Assembly: GCF_037893015.1 (NCBI RefSeq)
Contig: NC_133662.1
Span: 206,843,778 to 206,907,777, forward strand
Length of the DNA: 64,000 nt
Direction of reading: 5' to 3'
Origin: Macrotis lagotis
Lineage: Eukaryota > Chordata > Mammalia > Peramelemorphia > Peramelidae
Below the pieces are notes generated by a model, which was given only the letters and a program-made list of their open reading frames with translations, did not search any database and was not told the origin of the DNA. Below, piece after piece: positions 11,326 through 23,039 of this stretch (position 1 is the first letter of the stretch; every line of letters begins with the position of its first letter). The translations under genes were made by a program, and so were the position numbers.

Positions 11326-11478
11326 TTTTTTTAGGTTTTTGCAAGGCAAATGGGGTTAAGTGGCTTACCCAAGTCCACACAGCTAGGTAATTATTAAGTG
11401 TCTGAGACCAGAATTGAAGCCAAGTACTCCTGACTCCTGGGTTGGTGCTTTATCCACTGCACCACCTAGCGGCCCCCC
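11326..11478 (-). mobile_element. tRNA-derived marsupial SINE
   Basis: Antisense full-length copy from the T run (tail) through 'tttttgcaaggcaaatgggg', 'cacacagctaggtaattatt', and the antisense A-box end 'tccactgcaccacctagcgg'. It is flanked by the short duplication 'aaatttt' at 11319 and 11479. Better preserved than most copies here. Confidence 0.92.
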
Positions 11479-11489
11479 AAATTTTAATT

Positions 11490-12140
11490 TAAACAACTCT
11501 TGATTACCTCTGTTAATGGGAAGAAGTAATAATTGCATGAATCAAACATTGATTAATCTCATGATCATGCTTATTTAACTTTGGAGAGTATGATTTGCAT
11601 TAGCTTTAGTAGACTCAACTTCTTTTTTTGTATATTTTGATTCTTTTTTTCTCCTCAGGTAACAATAAAACTAGTTCACATTTACTTCTAATCATAAGTA
11701 CAAAGAAGATATGATTTAAAGATCAGATTTACCACAATGAAAAATCACAGTTGATTTGGGAATCAGAGAACCTGGATTCAAATAAAACTTTTGTCTCTTG
11801 CTTCATGTGGAAAGAGGAAGCAATCTAATGAGGAAAGAATGGACTTTGTTTCAAATATATCTGCTAGGATGTGTTACTCAAGATATATGGTCAAGAGGAA
11901 AATATAATATTTAACGTTATTCCCAATACTTTGGTAATCAATGACAATGAATGAGTAGATCTCAAAGAAAAGTACAGTATATATTAACCATATGAAAGAT
12001 TGCACCAAATTGTTGACAAAAATTAAATTAAAATAAAAACATTGATTTATTTGTTATAAGCAAATAGACAAATCTGAGAGAGCTCAGAGGATGGCAGTTT
12101 ATCTCGGCTATCTTGGCTCTAGTATGACCATTCTTAAAAG
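11490..12140. other. No gene recognised
   Basis: AT-rich spacer between the SINE and the HAL1-like element. No coding signal. Confidence 0.35.
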
Positions 12141-12894
12141 CATTTTTGGGAAGCAGACAAGATGGTCGACTGGAGGCAGGAACTCCTGCAAACTCCTCCC
12201 CCAATGACTCCAAATGCCTTTAAATAAAGACTCTAACCAAATTCTAGAGTGACACAACCCACAGAAAGATTGAGTAAAACAATTTTACATCCTATGACAA
12301 CTTGGGAGATTCACCAAAAAATTTCTGTTACATGGGATTAGAAAGGGCCAACAAGCACCATTACAGTAGAGCAAACCAGCTCTAGTCATTCAGGAAAAGC
12401 TCATGGGGTCCCTGGTTCCTAGGAGAACAGTTACTGGAAGCAGTTGAGGTTTCCAAGTATCCCATCCCAGGGATAGCCTGGGATAATTTGAAAGCTCAGT
12501 AGAGACATTCTGCCACACCAGAGTGAGGAGATTCAGCCCAAGAATCAAGAGCAGTCCTGGCGAGCCACCCAATGAAGAGCCACCCAGCAGTTGCCTACAG
12601 ACTGAGTGTTCAACCCACAGATGGTAAGAGGGTCAGGGGAGATTGCAGAAGTCTCTTTGCAATTCCTGAGAAAGGACTCTGTTGCTTTGCGTATACTCAG
12701 ATCCAGGTTGTAGTCTGAAGCCCCAGTCTCAGGCAAAGGAGTTTCACTGCCATATCATAGAAGGGACTCTGTTTGAGGTTCCAGAGCATAGACCAGGAGA
12801 GTAAGTCATAACCTATCATAGATCTTGCAGGAATTGACATGCTGGGGAATGTGCCTGAAAGCAGCTGCAAAATCCTTCAAAATCTTGGATCAGT

Positions 12895-13871
12895 ATGTCC
12901 TCTACCCTGATAGCGGAGCCCCACTTTAACAAAGACTTAAGGTCAAGTCACAGCTGGGGAAATGAGTCAACAATAGAAGAAAAAAATCTGGCCATTGATA
13001 ATTACTTAAGGATCAACATACACACTCAGAAGATGAAGAAGTCAAAGCTTCTGTATTTTAAGCCCCTGAGAAAAATAGGAATTTGTTTCAGGCTATGGAA
13101 GAGCTCAAAAAAATTTTAAAAATCAAGGTAATGTTAAAAATTGGGCGGAGAAATGAGGGTGATGTGGGAAATTCAAGAAAATCAAGTCAAGGGCTTGGTA
13201 AAAGAATTACAAAAAATACTGTGAAAAATAACATCTTAAAAAAAAGCAGTTTGGGTCAAATGGAAAAAAAGCAGTCCAAAAAGTCAATGAGGAGTAGTAT
13301 ATCTTACAAAGCAGAATTGGCCAGGTGGAAAATGACATACAAAAGTTCTCTGAAGAAAATAATTCCTTCAAATGTAGAATAGAGATAAGGGAAGCTGATA
13401 ATAGCCTGAAAATCATGACCAAAATTAAAGCTTATACTTATTTTTCAAGAAACAATCCAGGAAATTGCACTATTCTAGAAGTAAATGATAAAAAGAAACT
13501 GAAGGAATCCACCAATTATTTCCTGCAAGATATTTCAAAATAAAAACTCCCTGGTATATTATAGTCAAATTCTAAAACTTCCAAGTCAAGGAGAAACTAT
13601 TGCTAACAGTCGGAAACAATTCAACTATCATGGAATTACAGTCAGGATGATGAAAAATTTAACAGCTAACACATTAAGGGCTTGTAGGGCTTGGAATATA
13701 GTATTTTGGAGGGCAAAAGAGCTTGAATTACAATCAAGAATCAACTACCCAGCAAAAAGAAACATCCTCTTTGAGGGGAAGAGATGGACATTCAATGAAT
13801 CAGTGGAATTTTCTGTTGAAATGATCAGGGCTGAACAGAAAGGTTGCTCTTTAAGTAGCAGACTCAAGTGA
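12895..13871 (+). pseudogene. L1/HAL1 ORF1 (RNA-binding protein), broken
   Basis: ORF1p forms trimers through a coiled coil and binds L1 RNA through an RRM and a C-terminal domain. Here three overlapping frames share the product. Lysine/serine-rich coiled-coil-like sequence lies at 13083-13380. Part of the middle region is at 13325-13543. The C-terminal domain (AKELELQSRINYPAK…FEGKRWTFNE) is at 13647-13871. At least two frameshifts separate them, so no functional protein is made. The same C-terminal domain appears on the minus strand near 21830-22000 and 28640-28780. Confidence 0.75.
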
Positions 13872-14159
13872 AGCATAGAGAGGGTAAATGGAAAAAGTAA
13901 ATGATGAGGTATTTAATGATGTTGATTGCATGTATTCCTGCATGGGATGATGATACTGATAATACTCATATGCACCTTTTCAATTTTTATGTCAGTTAGA
14001 AGGAGTATCTATGGGTAAGGCAAAGGAGAGAGTTGGATTTAAAAGTAGAATATATTAAAAAGATGGAGCTCATAGTCTAGAAAGGAATGTACTAGGATAT
14101 ATGCAAAGAAGAGTTACAATGTGGTCAGATATTTCATATAAAAGAGGGAAGGAATGACT

Positions 14160-14460
14160 TTTGCAATGGACTGAAAGAGGGGGAAGGTGAAGGGGGGGTG
14201 AGTGAAACTTCATTCTCATTGGAAGTAATTTAGCAAGGAAATAACATACACACTCAATAGAGTATAGAAATCTAACACCCTAGAGAAAAATAGGAGAGGG
14301 AAGGGATGAGAGAAAGGCAACGGAGGAAGGAAGGATGGGTGTAGGTGATGGAAGAGAAGGAAATACACTTTTGAGTAGGAACAAGGTGAAGAGAGAGAAA
14401 GAATAGAATAAATAGGAGTGGAGGGGACTAGGATGAAAGGAAATGCAGCTAGCAATAGGA
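14160..14460 (+). repeat. Polypurine tract of the HAL1-like 3'UTR
   Basis: The plus strand is dominated by A and G ('gaaagagggggaaggtgaagg', 'gggagaggggaag'-like blocks). Equivalent tracts lie at 55795-55960 (same strand) and, as polypyrimidine, at 21310-21700. Placental L1s also carry a 3'UTR polypurine tract, so this is a family feature. Confidence 0.7.
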
Positions 14461-14939
14461 ACTGTGGGGAAAAGTATTGAAGCAATTTCTCTGACAGACA
14501 TGAAAACAAATGCGTTCCACCCCAAAGAAACAGCTGATGGTGTCTGTATTCAGAAACTGCATCACAATCTTTTTTTTTTGATCCAACTTTGTTTTTCTTG
14601 AAGTTTTTCTTTCTTTGTGGGGGTGGAATATGTTTAGTATTACAACATGACTATTGTAGTAATGAGTTTCATGGTTACACATTTTTAAACTACACTAAAT
14701 AACTGGCCTGATCAGCATGGGGAGTGGGGTGGGAGAGAGGGAGAAAATTTGGAATTCAAGGTTTAGGAAGTAAATCTTGAGATTTGCTTTTGCAAGGAGC
14801 TGAGGTAAAAATATTGCAAAATAAAATTTAAAAAAATTTCCAAAATCTTTTCAAAATTTTGTTGAGGAATACTTATAATAATTGTATCATTTGACTGGGA
14901 AATCATACCATTAGACAGGTATTAAGCAAGTGAATGATA

Positions 14940-15200
14940 AATAAATATGTCCCTTAAACACAAAAATAATCATAACATAACACACACATATGTGTATATA
15001 TGTAAGTATGTATATATGTATGTGTATGAGAGAACCTGGAAAATGACTAAACAAGATTTGGTACATGAACATGACACAGTATTTCTGTGGGATAAGAAAT
15101 GATTAGTATGATGAATTAAGAATTGCATTATAAAGTAAAATAAGTAGAACTAGAAAAGCACTGTACACATTGATTACTAAATGGATACAAATGGGAAATT
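14940..15200 (+). mobile_element. Weak L1 3'-end fragment
   Basis: After a small TATG-rich patch (14980-15030), 'agaacctggaaaatgac', 'aagtaaaataagtagaact' and 'gcactgtacaca' follow the order of the L1 region just before and after the ORF2 stop, as at 59555-59640. Very diverged. Confidence 0.45.
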
Positions 15201-15595
15201 CTGAAATAAGGAAATGCAAGCTATCAAAATGTTTTTAAAAAGCTTTACTTCCTTTTAACAAATGCATAAATCAAATAATTCTGTTTCTACTTCATATCCA
15301 TTAGATTTTTCAGGAATATTAAAAGAGGAACATAGCAATTGATAGAGTAATTGAGATAGGAGGGATTCTAGAACACTGCTTGTGGAGCAATAAAATGGTT
15401 CAACATTTCTGGAAAATAATTTGAATCTATTCCCAGAACCATCACTAAATTCATATATTTTGAGCAGGATGATATGTGGTCAAATGGTAGATGTTTTGTA
15501 TGCTGGTAAATGCCTAACAACCAACTTTTTAAAATTTGTGGTGGACTACACATGACACAAATGAAGGGATATTCTCTGTTAGTAACATTTTCTCC

Positions 15596-15651
<56 letters not shown>
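15596..15651. repeat. (AT)n microsatellite
   Basis: Long AT run with a single TG interruption near 15623. Two overlapping YIYIYI open frames are its translation. Confidence 0.95.
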
Positions 15652-15659
15652 GTTATGTC

Positions 15660-16030
15660 TATATAATCAACAAAAAAATAAATCTAGCCCTGAAACATAT
15701 TTTTTTATTTCTGAACTGTATATTTACACATTGATAATTTAACTACTGATTTTCTTGAAAAAGTAAAAGTACATTCTAGCCACCCCATCTATGATCCAAC
15801 AATACAAATATATGCCAAGACAGTCATAACAGAGGGGAATTATCTCTACCAATATATCTATATTTATCTGTATCTGCATCTAGCTATCATCTAGCTACCT
15901 ATCACCTATCTATTTATTCACACATGAAGATATTGATGCTGATTATATTGCTGATAGAAGAAACTGAAGTTGGTGCATTATTTGAATTTGGGGAGGTGGA
16001 GTATCTGGACTAAGTTTAATGCCAACAATG
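15660..16030. other. No gene recognised
   Basis: AT-rich sequence with a short (CTAT)-type patch near 15850-15920. No gene. Confidence 0.4.
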
Positions 16031-16040
16031 CATACTCCCT

Positions 16041-16190
16041 GTTGTGGATGACATAGTGGATAGAGCACTGAGCCTGAAGTCAGGAGAACCTGAATTCAAA
16101 TCTGTCCTCAGACACATAACAATTGCCTAGTTGTGTGAACTTGGGCAAGTCACTTAACCCCATTGCCTTAAAAAATACAAAAAGTAGAGA
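16041..16190 (+). mobile_element. tRNA-derived marsupial SINE
   Basis: Sense copy with 'atagtggatagagcactg' (A-box side), 'gaagtcaggagaacctgaa', a 'ttcaaatct' B box, 'acttgggcaagtcactta' and 'ccccattgcc' before an A-rich tail. Confidence 0.9.
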
Positions 16191-16194
16191 TTGA

Positions 16195-17170
16195 AATTTT
16201 CATAAAATCATGGGCATTTATGCATATATTCATGTATAGGTGCTTATATGTGCTTATAAAATGCTTATATATATACATATATATATAAATCTTTTATTCA
16301 TATATTTCATATAAATCTATTTTAATTCCATTTGTTTGCCCCCAAAATGCTGATATGTCATGCATGATCAACATTTTTCAGTAGAGATCTGGTTATTGCT
16401 AGAGTTGTTATGGAATAGAGATTGAAAATTTAGTTGTATATTTTGATAAAAGGTCAATATATTAATTGTTTTATGAATATATTTATTTGCTATAAAGTAC
16501 AGATTATACATATCTGTCATCTCTCTACATCTGTCTGTATGTCTGTCTGTGTCTATCTGTCTATTTATCTATCTAGATATATCTGGGGGAGATAGAAGGG
16601 TATTGGTGAATTATTATTTTGATTTATCAAAGAACATCAATAAAGAACACTTTAAAAGTTGCAAAAGATAGAAAAATGTGAAATACAGAAAAAGGCAAAA
16701 TAAAACAATGTGTTATATTACCTATGTAAGTTCACATTCACTCACACATTCATGTACACTTATACATACACAGTGGTAGAAGTTCACAAGTACTTCAATT
16801 GTTCCATCCCTGTCTTACATGTCTTTTTAAATTTGCGATTATTGATGATTAAATTGTAAAAAGAGGAAGCAAAACTTGTAGATGCTATAAAAACAACTAA
16901 AATTATTTTTAAAAGAAGTACATTTTCTGAGACAAAGGATCATTGAGTCTTAGCTTTGGGCATGGTAAATCCTGGCAACAAGAAGTTAAATGCCTGATTA
17001 ATTTGCTCATTCATTAATGTGCATCATTTTATTATGTGTGAACCTAAGAAAAACAGAAACAATACAGTCTTTCATCTTTTAGAGCTTGTTCAGTTTAATG
17101 TGCTGATCCTTCAATGTAGCTTTTAACATTCTTCTCCAATTTGAGCTTTTCCGTATATTATAGACTGAAT
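16195..17170. other. Low-complexity and unassigned sequence
   Basis: Contains TA-rich blocks (16265-16320) and a (CTGT/CTAT)-type patch (16510-16580). No gene or classified repeat otherwise. Confidence 0.4.
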
Positions 17171-17183
17171 TTTACAAATATCA

Positions 17184-17340
17184 GTCTGAGGGGCAATAAG
17201 GTGTCATAGTGGATAGAGCAATAACCCTGAAGTCAGGAGGGCTTGAGTTCAAATCCAATTAATAATTATCTAACTCTGTCATCTTAGAAAAGTCACTGAA
17301 CCCCATTAGCCTGAAAAAGCAAACAAATAACCCAAAAACC
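17184..17340 (+). mobile_element. tRNA-derived marsupial SINE with target duplication
   Basis: Sense copy ('gtcatagtggatagagca', 'gaagtcaggagggcttgag', 'ttcaaatcc', 'aagtcactgaaccccatta') flanked by the perfect 9-base direct repeat 'caaatatca' at 17175-17183 and 17341-17349. The duplication fixes the insertion boundaries. Confidence 0.92.
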
Positions 17341-17349
17341 CAAATATCA

Positions 17350-18055
17350 CTATGAAAAGCTTTATTGGCCTATGCAAAATTGTTCAGGTATGAACAATGA
17401 ACATTCTCTAACTCAAAAACTAATGCAAATCACCACAATTCAGACAGGATCCTTAGAATTCTTATTACAATTATTTTAACAGGTATTCCTTTATCTGTCC
17501 CATGCTTCTTTCCAACCCTGTACTGCTAGAAAACTATTGCCATGGAAGGAGTACATTCTCTTGAATTATAGATATATTAAGACTTTATACTAGGATTCCT
17601 TTATGTCAAGGCATCTTATTTTTTTCATTGGCAAGAATCTCATCTTTCCTCCCATAAGCTTCTCCACTTTACTTTTCAGTGATTAATTTTATTTCTGGAT
17701 AATTTGTTTTTCCACATTCCTTTGAAAAATCAAAGAAAAATAGAAAAAATGAAAAAAAATGAAGTCATTTTGTATAGGCAGTTTCATTGTTTTGCTGGCA
17801 ATTAATATATTTAACCATTAATTCTTTCTAAGCCTAAAATGGAGACTGTCATAGCCAGTCCTCTTTCATTTCCCTTACTGCTTTAACATACTTGAAGGTG
17901 TGTAGGCAGCTTATTCTTAAGAATGGGAAGAGGAGAAATTAAGGGAATAGATTAAGAAATTGTTGGGCAAAAATGCTTTTAGTCTCTCTTTGCCTTTAGT
18001 GTCATCTATAATAGAAAAATTAAGTGATAGGAAGATTTGGTGATGTAGTCTATCT
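17350..18055. other. No gene recognised
   Basis: No repeat or coding signal that I can support. Confidence 0.35.
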
Positions 18056-18059
18056 TATT

Positions 18060-18483
18060 TCTTTTACTTTTGTTATGTTGGAAGCTTGAAAGCACTTTTA
18101 TACAACTGACTTTTTGGTTAGGTTACCTAGTAGTGGTATTGGTGTATCAAAGGGTATGAATACCTTGATAGTCCTTTAGGCCTAGTTCCAAATTGCTCTC
18201 CAGAATGGGTGGAACAGTTCACAATTTCACCAACAGTGCATTAGTGTTTCAATTTTCCAACATCCTTCAAACATTTAATTTTTTTCTTTTTTTGTTATTT
18301 CAGCCAATCTGATAGGTGTAAAGTGGTACCTTAGAATTATTTTAATTTGCATTTGTCTAATTAGAAATGATTTAGAAAATTTTTTCATTTGGTTACAGAT
18401 ATCCTTAATTTATTCTTCTGAGAAATGCCTGTTCATAACCTTTGGCCATTTAGCAAATGACTTTGTTCATCCTTATAAATTTC
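18060..18483 (-). mobile_element. L1 ORF2 C-terminal fragment
   Basis: Antisense L1 landmarks: 'aattgctctccagaatggg', 'ggaacagttcacaatttcac', 'ccaatctgataggtgtaaag' and 'ttaatttgcatttgtctaat'. It covers the same part of ORF2 as about 19350-19690 in the next element and is therefore a separate copy. Confidence 0.8.
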
Positions 18484-18598
18484 ACTATATATCTATATCT
18501 ATATCTATATCTATATCTATATCTATATCTATATCTATATCTATAGCTATATCTATAGCTATATCTATATCTATATCATCTATATCTATCTATATATT
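18484..18598. repeat. (CTATAT)n hexanucleotide repeat
   Basis: About 19 units of CTATAT, with CTATAG variants in the middle. It lies exactly between two minus-strand L1 pieces, at the 3' end of the second one, and may have grown from that L1's A-rich tail. Confidence 0.95.
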
Positions 18599-18604
18599 AG
18601 AAAT

Positions 18605-20458
18605 GTTTTCTTTTACTAATTGATATTTTATTTTATTTTTTCACTATCAACTTATGAAAGTTTTTCAGCATTCATCTACTTGCATATTTATGTTACACAA
18701 TTTTCTTCTATCCTTTATTACCACACCTCTCCCCTAGGGGTAGGCAAACAGTCTAGTGAATGTTGTACATGTACATTTGTACTTACCATCTTTACATATT
18801 AGTCATATTCTATATGAGGAATTAGGGATAAGAGAAAAGAAAGAAAAGCATGGAATAGGAAGGAAAAAATAAGAAAAAGTTTTATAAATGTTAATATAAT
18901 GGTCAGGCAGATTCTTTTTTTTTTCATCTTAATATGGATGGCATTGTCCATTACAGGTCTCGCAGGGTTGTCCTAGATCTTTGAACTGCTGAGAGGAGCT
19001 GCATCTATCATATTTGATTAACTCACTATTAATGTGTTGAATGTTCTCTAGATTGTTCTCCCTTCTCTCAGGATCAGTTCATGCAATCCATTTTATGGTT
19101 CTCTAGAGTTTGACAATTCATGATTTTTTTAAACAGCAATACTACTCCATAACATTCATATTCCATAACTTGTTCAATCATTCCCCAATTGAGGGGCATC
19201 CCCTCAATTTCCAATTCTTTGCCACTATAAAAAGAGCTGCTACAAATATGTTTGAACATGTGGGACTTTTCTCAATTTTTCTAATGCCTTCTGGACATAG
19301 ACCTAGAATTGGTATTACTAGGTCAAAGTTGTGATCAGCTTTATTGGTTTTATCCATAGTTCTATATTGCTCTAGAATGATTGGGCTAGGACACAACTCT
19401 GACAAAGGTGAATTAAGGTCCCAATATTACCATAACCTCTCCAACATTGATCATTTTCCTTTTTTCTCTTCTTAGTCAATATGAAGGTGTGAGGTGGTAC
19501 CTCATGATAGTTTTCAATTGTATTTCTCTAATCAATAATGATTTAGATCATTTTCCATATTATATATATATATATATAGTTATGTGTGTGTATATATATA
19601 TATATATAGTTTAATTTCTTTCTTTGAAAACTGTCTTTTCATATCCTTTCATCATTTATCAATTGTAGAATGATTTGCAATCTTATAAATTTGATTCAAT
19701 TCTCTATATATTTTAGAAAAGAGATCTTTATCAGAACCCCTAGCTGTAAAATTTATTTCCCAACTTTCTATTTTCCTTCAAATCTTGGCTACATTGGTTT
19801 TAAAATTGCAATACCTTTTTAATGTAATACAGTCAAAATCATACATTTTGTAATTTATAATGTATTCTTTTTCTTGTTTGGTCATACATTTCTTTCCTTT
19901 CTATAGATCCAACAGCTAAAGTAGTTCTTGATTTGTAAACTGGTCTATGGTATCACTCTTTATGTCTAAATTCGGTAGCCAATAGATGTGGGTTGATGAC
20001 AAGTTTTTGCCACACTATTTTCCAGTTTTTCCCAGCATTTTTGGTTGAGAAGTGAGTTGTTATCACAGAAGTTAATATTGTTGGGTTTGTCAAACAATAA
20101 ATTACTACAGTCATTTATTGCTGAATCTTTTGTACCTATTCTAATCCCCTGGTCCTTTACTTTATTTTTTAATAATACTGGGCAGTTTTGTTGATTGCCA
20201 GTTTATGGTATAGTTTTAGAACTGGTACAACTAATCCACCTTCCCTTACATTTTTTAATTCAATTTCCATGATATTCTTGACCTTTTGATGCCTCAGATT
20301 AATTTTGATACTCTTTCTGTAAAATAGTTATTTGTTAGTTTGATTGGTATGTCACTGAATAAGAAATTTAATTTGAGTCATTGTCATTTTTATCAGTTTA
20401 GCTCAATCTAACCATGAGCAATTGACTTTTTTCCAAATGTTTAGATCTGAATTTTTTT
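18605..20458 (-). mobile_element. L1 LINE, 3'UTR and ORF2 C-terminal half
   Basis: Antisense L1 whose 3' end is at 18605. The frame at 19259-19074 encodes the classic ORF2 C-terminus (GKELEIEGMPLNWGMIEQVM…EYECYGVVLLFKK), homologous to placental L1 ORF2p. ORF2 continues through 19690-20450 with many stops. It is interrupted at about 20458 by a younger element and resumes at 23745 ('gtgaaaagtgctttgtaattg'). Confidence 0.88.
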
Positions 20459-20635
20459 AATATTTAATAATTATTTATTCTCATTTTGTACAAATAATGT
20501 TATTATACATTAATAAAATATTCTTGTTTAAGAGTAAACAGAATACCCCTTCCCCCAAAAAATATAGAGTCGCTAGAGCGATAAATTAAAGGGGAGAGAA
20601 AAAATTAAAATTAAAAAATAATAGTAATAATTGTA

Positions 20636-20790
20636 GGTATGGATGGGTGGCGCAATGGATGGAGCACCAGCCCTGGGGCCAGGAGTACTTGAGCCCATGT
20701 CTGGCCCCATACACCCAACAATTACCCAGCCATGTGACATGCAAACCACCCCAACCCCACTGCCCTGCAAAAAAACAAAAAAAGAAAAAA
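20636..20790 (+). mobile_element. SINE-like cassette 1 in HAL1-like 3' region
   Basis: Plus-strand SINE: 'gggtggcgcaatggatggag' (A box), 'ggggccaggagtacttgag', 'ccatgtgacatgcaaac', 'ccactgccctgcaaaaaaac'. It is preceded by an AATAATAGTAATAAT block. Orientation is opposite to the host element. Confidence 0.8.
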
Positions 20791-20825
20791 AAATACCCAA
20801 AATAAAATAAAATAGTAATAATAGT

Positions 20826-20975
20826 AGGGGTGGCAGACAGACCATTGGCCCATGAGCCAGGAGCACTCAGGTCCAAATCTAGCCTCAGAGATGCAAGGGT
20901 CAGCCTGCTAAGCAGCCCCAGGCAGGCCACACAGCCCCATTTGCCCTGCACTCCCCCCCAAAAAAATAATAATAA
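20826..20975 (+). mobile_element. SINE-like cassette 2 in HAL1-like 3' region
   Basis: Diverged SINE in the same plus orientation: 'ggggtggcagacagaccatt', 'gagccaggagcactcaggtc', 'caaatctagcctcagag', 'cagccccatttgccctgcac'. Also preceded by 'agtaataatagta', as cassette 1 is, so the unit may be duplicated. Confidence 0.72.
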
Positions 20976-21165
20976 AAAAGTGCTTCCATCTTTGCTCCAA
21001 CACTACCAACTCTGTCGTGGGTGGATCACATTCTTTATGGTAAATCCATCGCAAAAGTTAATTCCATATTTTTCCACTGTTGCCATTGCTGATCTCAACT
21101 TCCTCCTTTTGTATTTCTCCACTACCATGTACTATATTTTCTCTCTCCTTTCACTCTGACTCTAC

Positions 21166-21312
21166 TGTAAGGCATCTGAGTGGCAGAGCAGACAGATCCC
21201 TGGTCCTGGGGCCAAGAGGCCCCAAGCCCCCCTACCACTCCTTAGGCCCAGCATCCACCTGGCCTTATGGTCCCGGACAGGCCTCCCAATCCCAGCCCCT
21301 TGCAAGAAGTGA
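21166..21312 (+). mobile_element. SINE-like cassette 3 in HAL1-like 3' region
   Basis: A third related block, in the same orientation: 'gcatctgagtggcagagcag', 'ggtcctggggccaag', and an end 'ccagccccttgcaagaag' that matches the SINE tail 'cattgccttgcaaaaa'. It is GC-rich and the most altered of the three. Open frames of 60-120 codons across these cassettes have no protein signal. Confidence 0.6.
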
Positions 21313-21825
21313 AAAAGAAAATGTGTTATATCTGACCACTCTCCTCCCATGGTACATCCTCTCCTCTATCACTCACATCCCTCCCTTCCCCCTGTCTACC
21401 CCCTCCTTATTCCAGATATCTATACCCCATTGAGTATATATGCTGTTTCCTCTCCTCGCCACCTCTGATGAGAGAAGAGATTCCCTCATTCCCCTTTGCC
21501 TTCCCCCCTTCCATATCATTGCAATAGTTCATTGTAATAAGGAAAAATCTTATTATATGAGATATCTTGACCTATCCCCCCTCTCCTTTTTCTTTCTCCC
21601 ATTACATTTCCCTTTTTTTCTATTGACTCCATTTTTACACCATATTTTATCTTCAGATTCAGCTTTCTCCTGTGCTTCAACTATAAAAGCTCCTTCTACC
21701 TGCTCTATTAACTAAGAAGTTTCATGTGAGTATTATCAGTGTCATTTTTGCATGCAGGAATACATGCAGTTCATCACCATCAAGTCCCTCATATTTTTCC
21801 CTTCTCCTCCAATCTCTATGCTTCA

Positions 21826-22960
21826 CCAGAATCCTGTATTTGAAGATCAAACCTTCTGTTCAGCTCTGGCCATTCCAACAGGAACATTTGAAATTCCCCT
21901 GGTTCATTGAAAGTCCATCTTTTTCCCTGGAAGAGGACATTCATTTGTGCTGGGTAGTTGATTCTTGGCTGCATTCCAAGCTCTTTTGCTTTCCGGTATG
22001 TTATATATATATACATACATACACACACACACACATATATATACATATATATATACATATATAAACATATACATATATGTATATATATAAGTCCTGTAAG
22101 CTTTTAATGTAGTTGCTGCTAAGTCCTGTGTGATCCCGACTGCAGCTCCACAACATTTGAATTGTGTCCTTCTGGCTGCTTCTAATATTTTCTCTTTGAC
22201 TTGGGAGTTCTGGAAGTTGGCTATAATATTCCTAGGGGTTGGTTTTGGGGGATCTCTTTCTCAGGGGGAATCTCTGGATTCTCTCCATTTCTATTTTGCC
22301 CTCTGTTTCTAGAATATCAGGGAAATTTTCCTGTAGTCATACTTTGAAAATGATGTCAAGGCTCTTTTCCTGATCATGACTTTAAAGTATTCCAATAATT
22401 TTTAAATTATCTTTCTTAAATCTGATTTACATATCAGTTTTTTAATGAGATATTTCACATTTTTTTCTAATTTTTCATTTTTTAGTTTTGAAGTAATGAA
22501 TCCTGGTTTCTCATAAATTCATCAATCTCCTTGAATTCTATTCTTTTTTCTGAAGAATTTGTTTTCCTCAGAGAGTTTTCTGATCTCTTTTTCCATCTGG
22601 CCAGTTTTGCTTTTTTAAAGCATTCTTCTCCTCAATAACTTTTTTGAACTGTTTTATCAATTTGACCTAAGCTGGTTTTTAGCATGCTGTTTTTTTCAGC
22701 ATTTTTTTGGATTTCCTTGGCTAGGCTGCTGACTTCATTTTTCATGTTTTTCCTGCATCTCTCTCATTTCTTTTCCCAGTTTTTCTTCTAACTCCCTCAT
22801 TTGATTTTCAAAGTCTTTTTTGAGCTCTGTCATAGCCTGAGCCCAATTTCTATTTTTCTTGGAGTCTTTAGATGCAGGAGCTTGTGCTTCCTCATCTTCA
22901 GACTGAGTATACTGATCCTTCCTGGGATCATAGATAATGTATTTCTCAATAGTGTTCCTC
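21826..22960 (-). pseudogene. L1/HAL1 ORF1, broken by a microsatellite
   Basis: Minus-strand translation shows, N to C: lysine/glutamate-rich coiled-coil sequence (about 22850-22560), an RRM-like middle (about 22400-22100), and the C-terminal domain with AKELGMQPRINYPAQ, then FQGKRWTFNEPGEF, ending DLQIQDSGEA near 21826. The C-terminal domain matches L1 ORF1p. A TA/CA microsatellite at 22003-22090 sits inside it and, with several stops, destroys the frame. It is the best-preserved ORF1 of the window. Confidence 0.8.
22003..22092. repeat. (TA)n(CA)n microsatellite inside ORF1
   Basis: Mixed TATATA and ACACAC repeat between two halves of the ORF1 C-terminal domain. In the plus-strand copy at 13690 the corresponding position encodes WNIVFWRAKE without a repeat, so it arose or was inserted here. 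Confidence 0.9.
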
Positions 22961-23039
22961 TTTTTTCTCTGCTTGCTCCTTTTCCCAGCCTAAGCCTGTC
23001 TTTGGTGTGCTTCCTGAGCTTTTGGGACACTCCCATAAG

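Larger units (their letters stand above)
12147..14830 (+). mobile_element. HAL1-like (ORF1-only L1) element
   Basis: Starts with an L1-type 5' end ('agacaagatggtc', a decayed YY1-site motif), followed by a GC-moderate 5'UTR to about 12950. A broken ORF1 runs from about 12950 to 13871. It ends in an L1 ORF1 C-terminal domain: an NLTANTL…CRAWN block, then RINYPAKRNILFEGKRWTF, which corresponds to the LQPRILYPAK region of placental ORF1p. A purine-rich 3'UTR follows (14160-14460), with an L1-like A-rich end near 14825. There is no reverse transcriptase between ORF1 and the 3' end, so it looks like a half-L1 that depended on full L1 for copying. A deleted L1 is the alternative. Confidence 0.72.

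Noticed and set aside
18484..18598. Regularly spaced repeats considered as a CRISPR-like array
   Set aside because: Units are 6 bases with no spacers; the context is mammalian L1 sequence.
20586..20951. 121-codon minus-strand frame
   Set aside because: It crosses two SINE-like cassettes in antisense, with no conserved protein motif.
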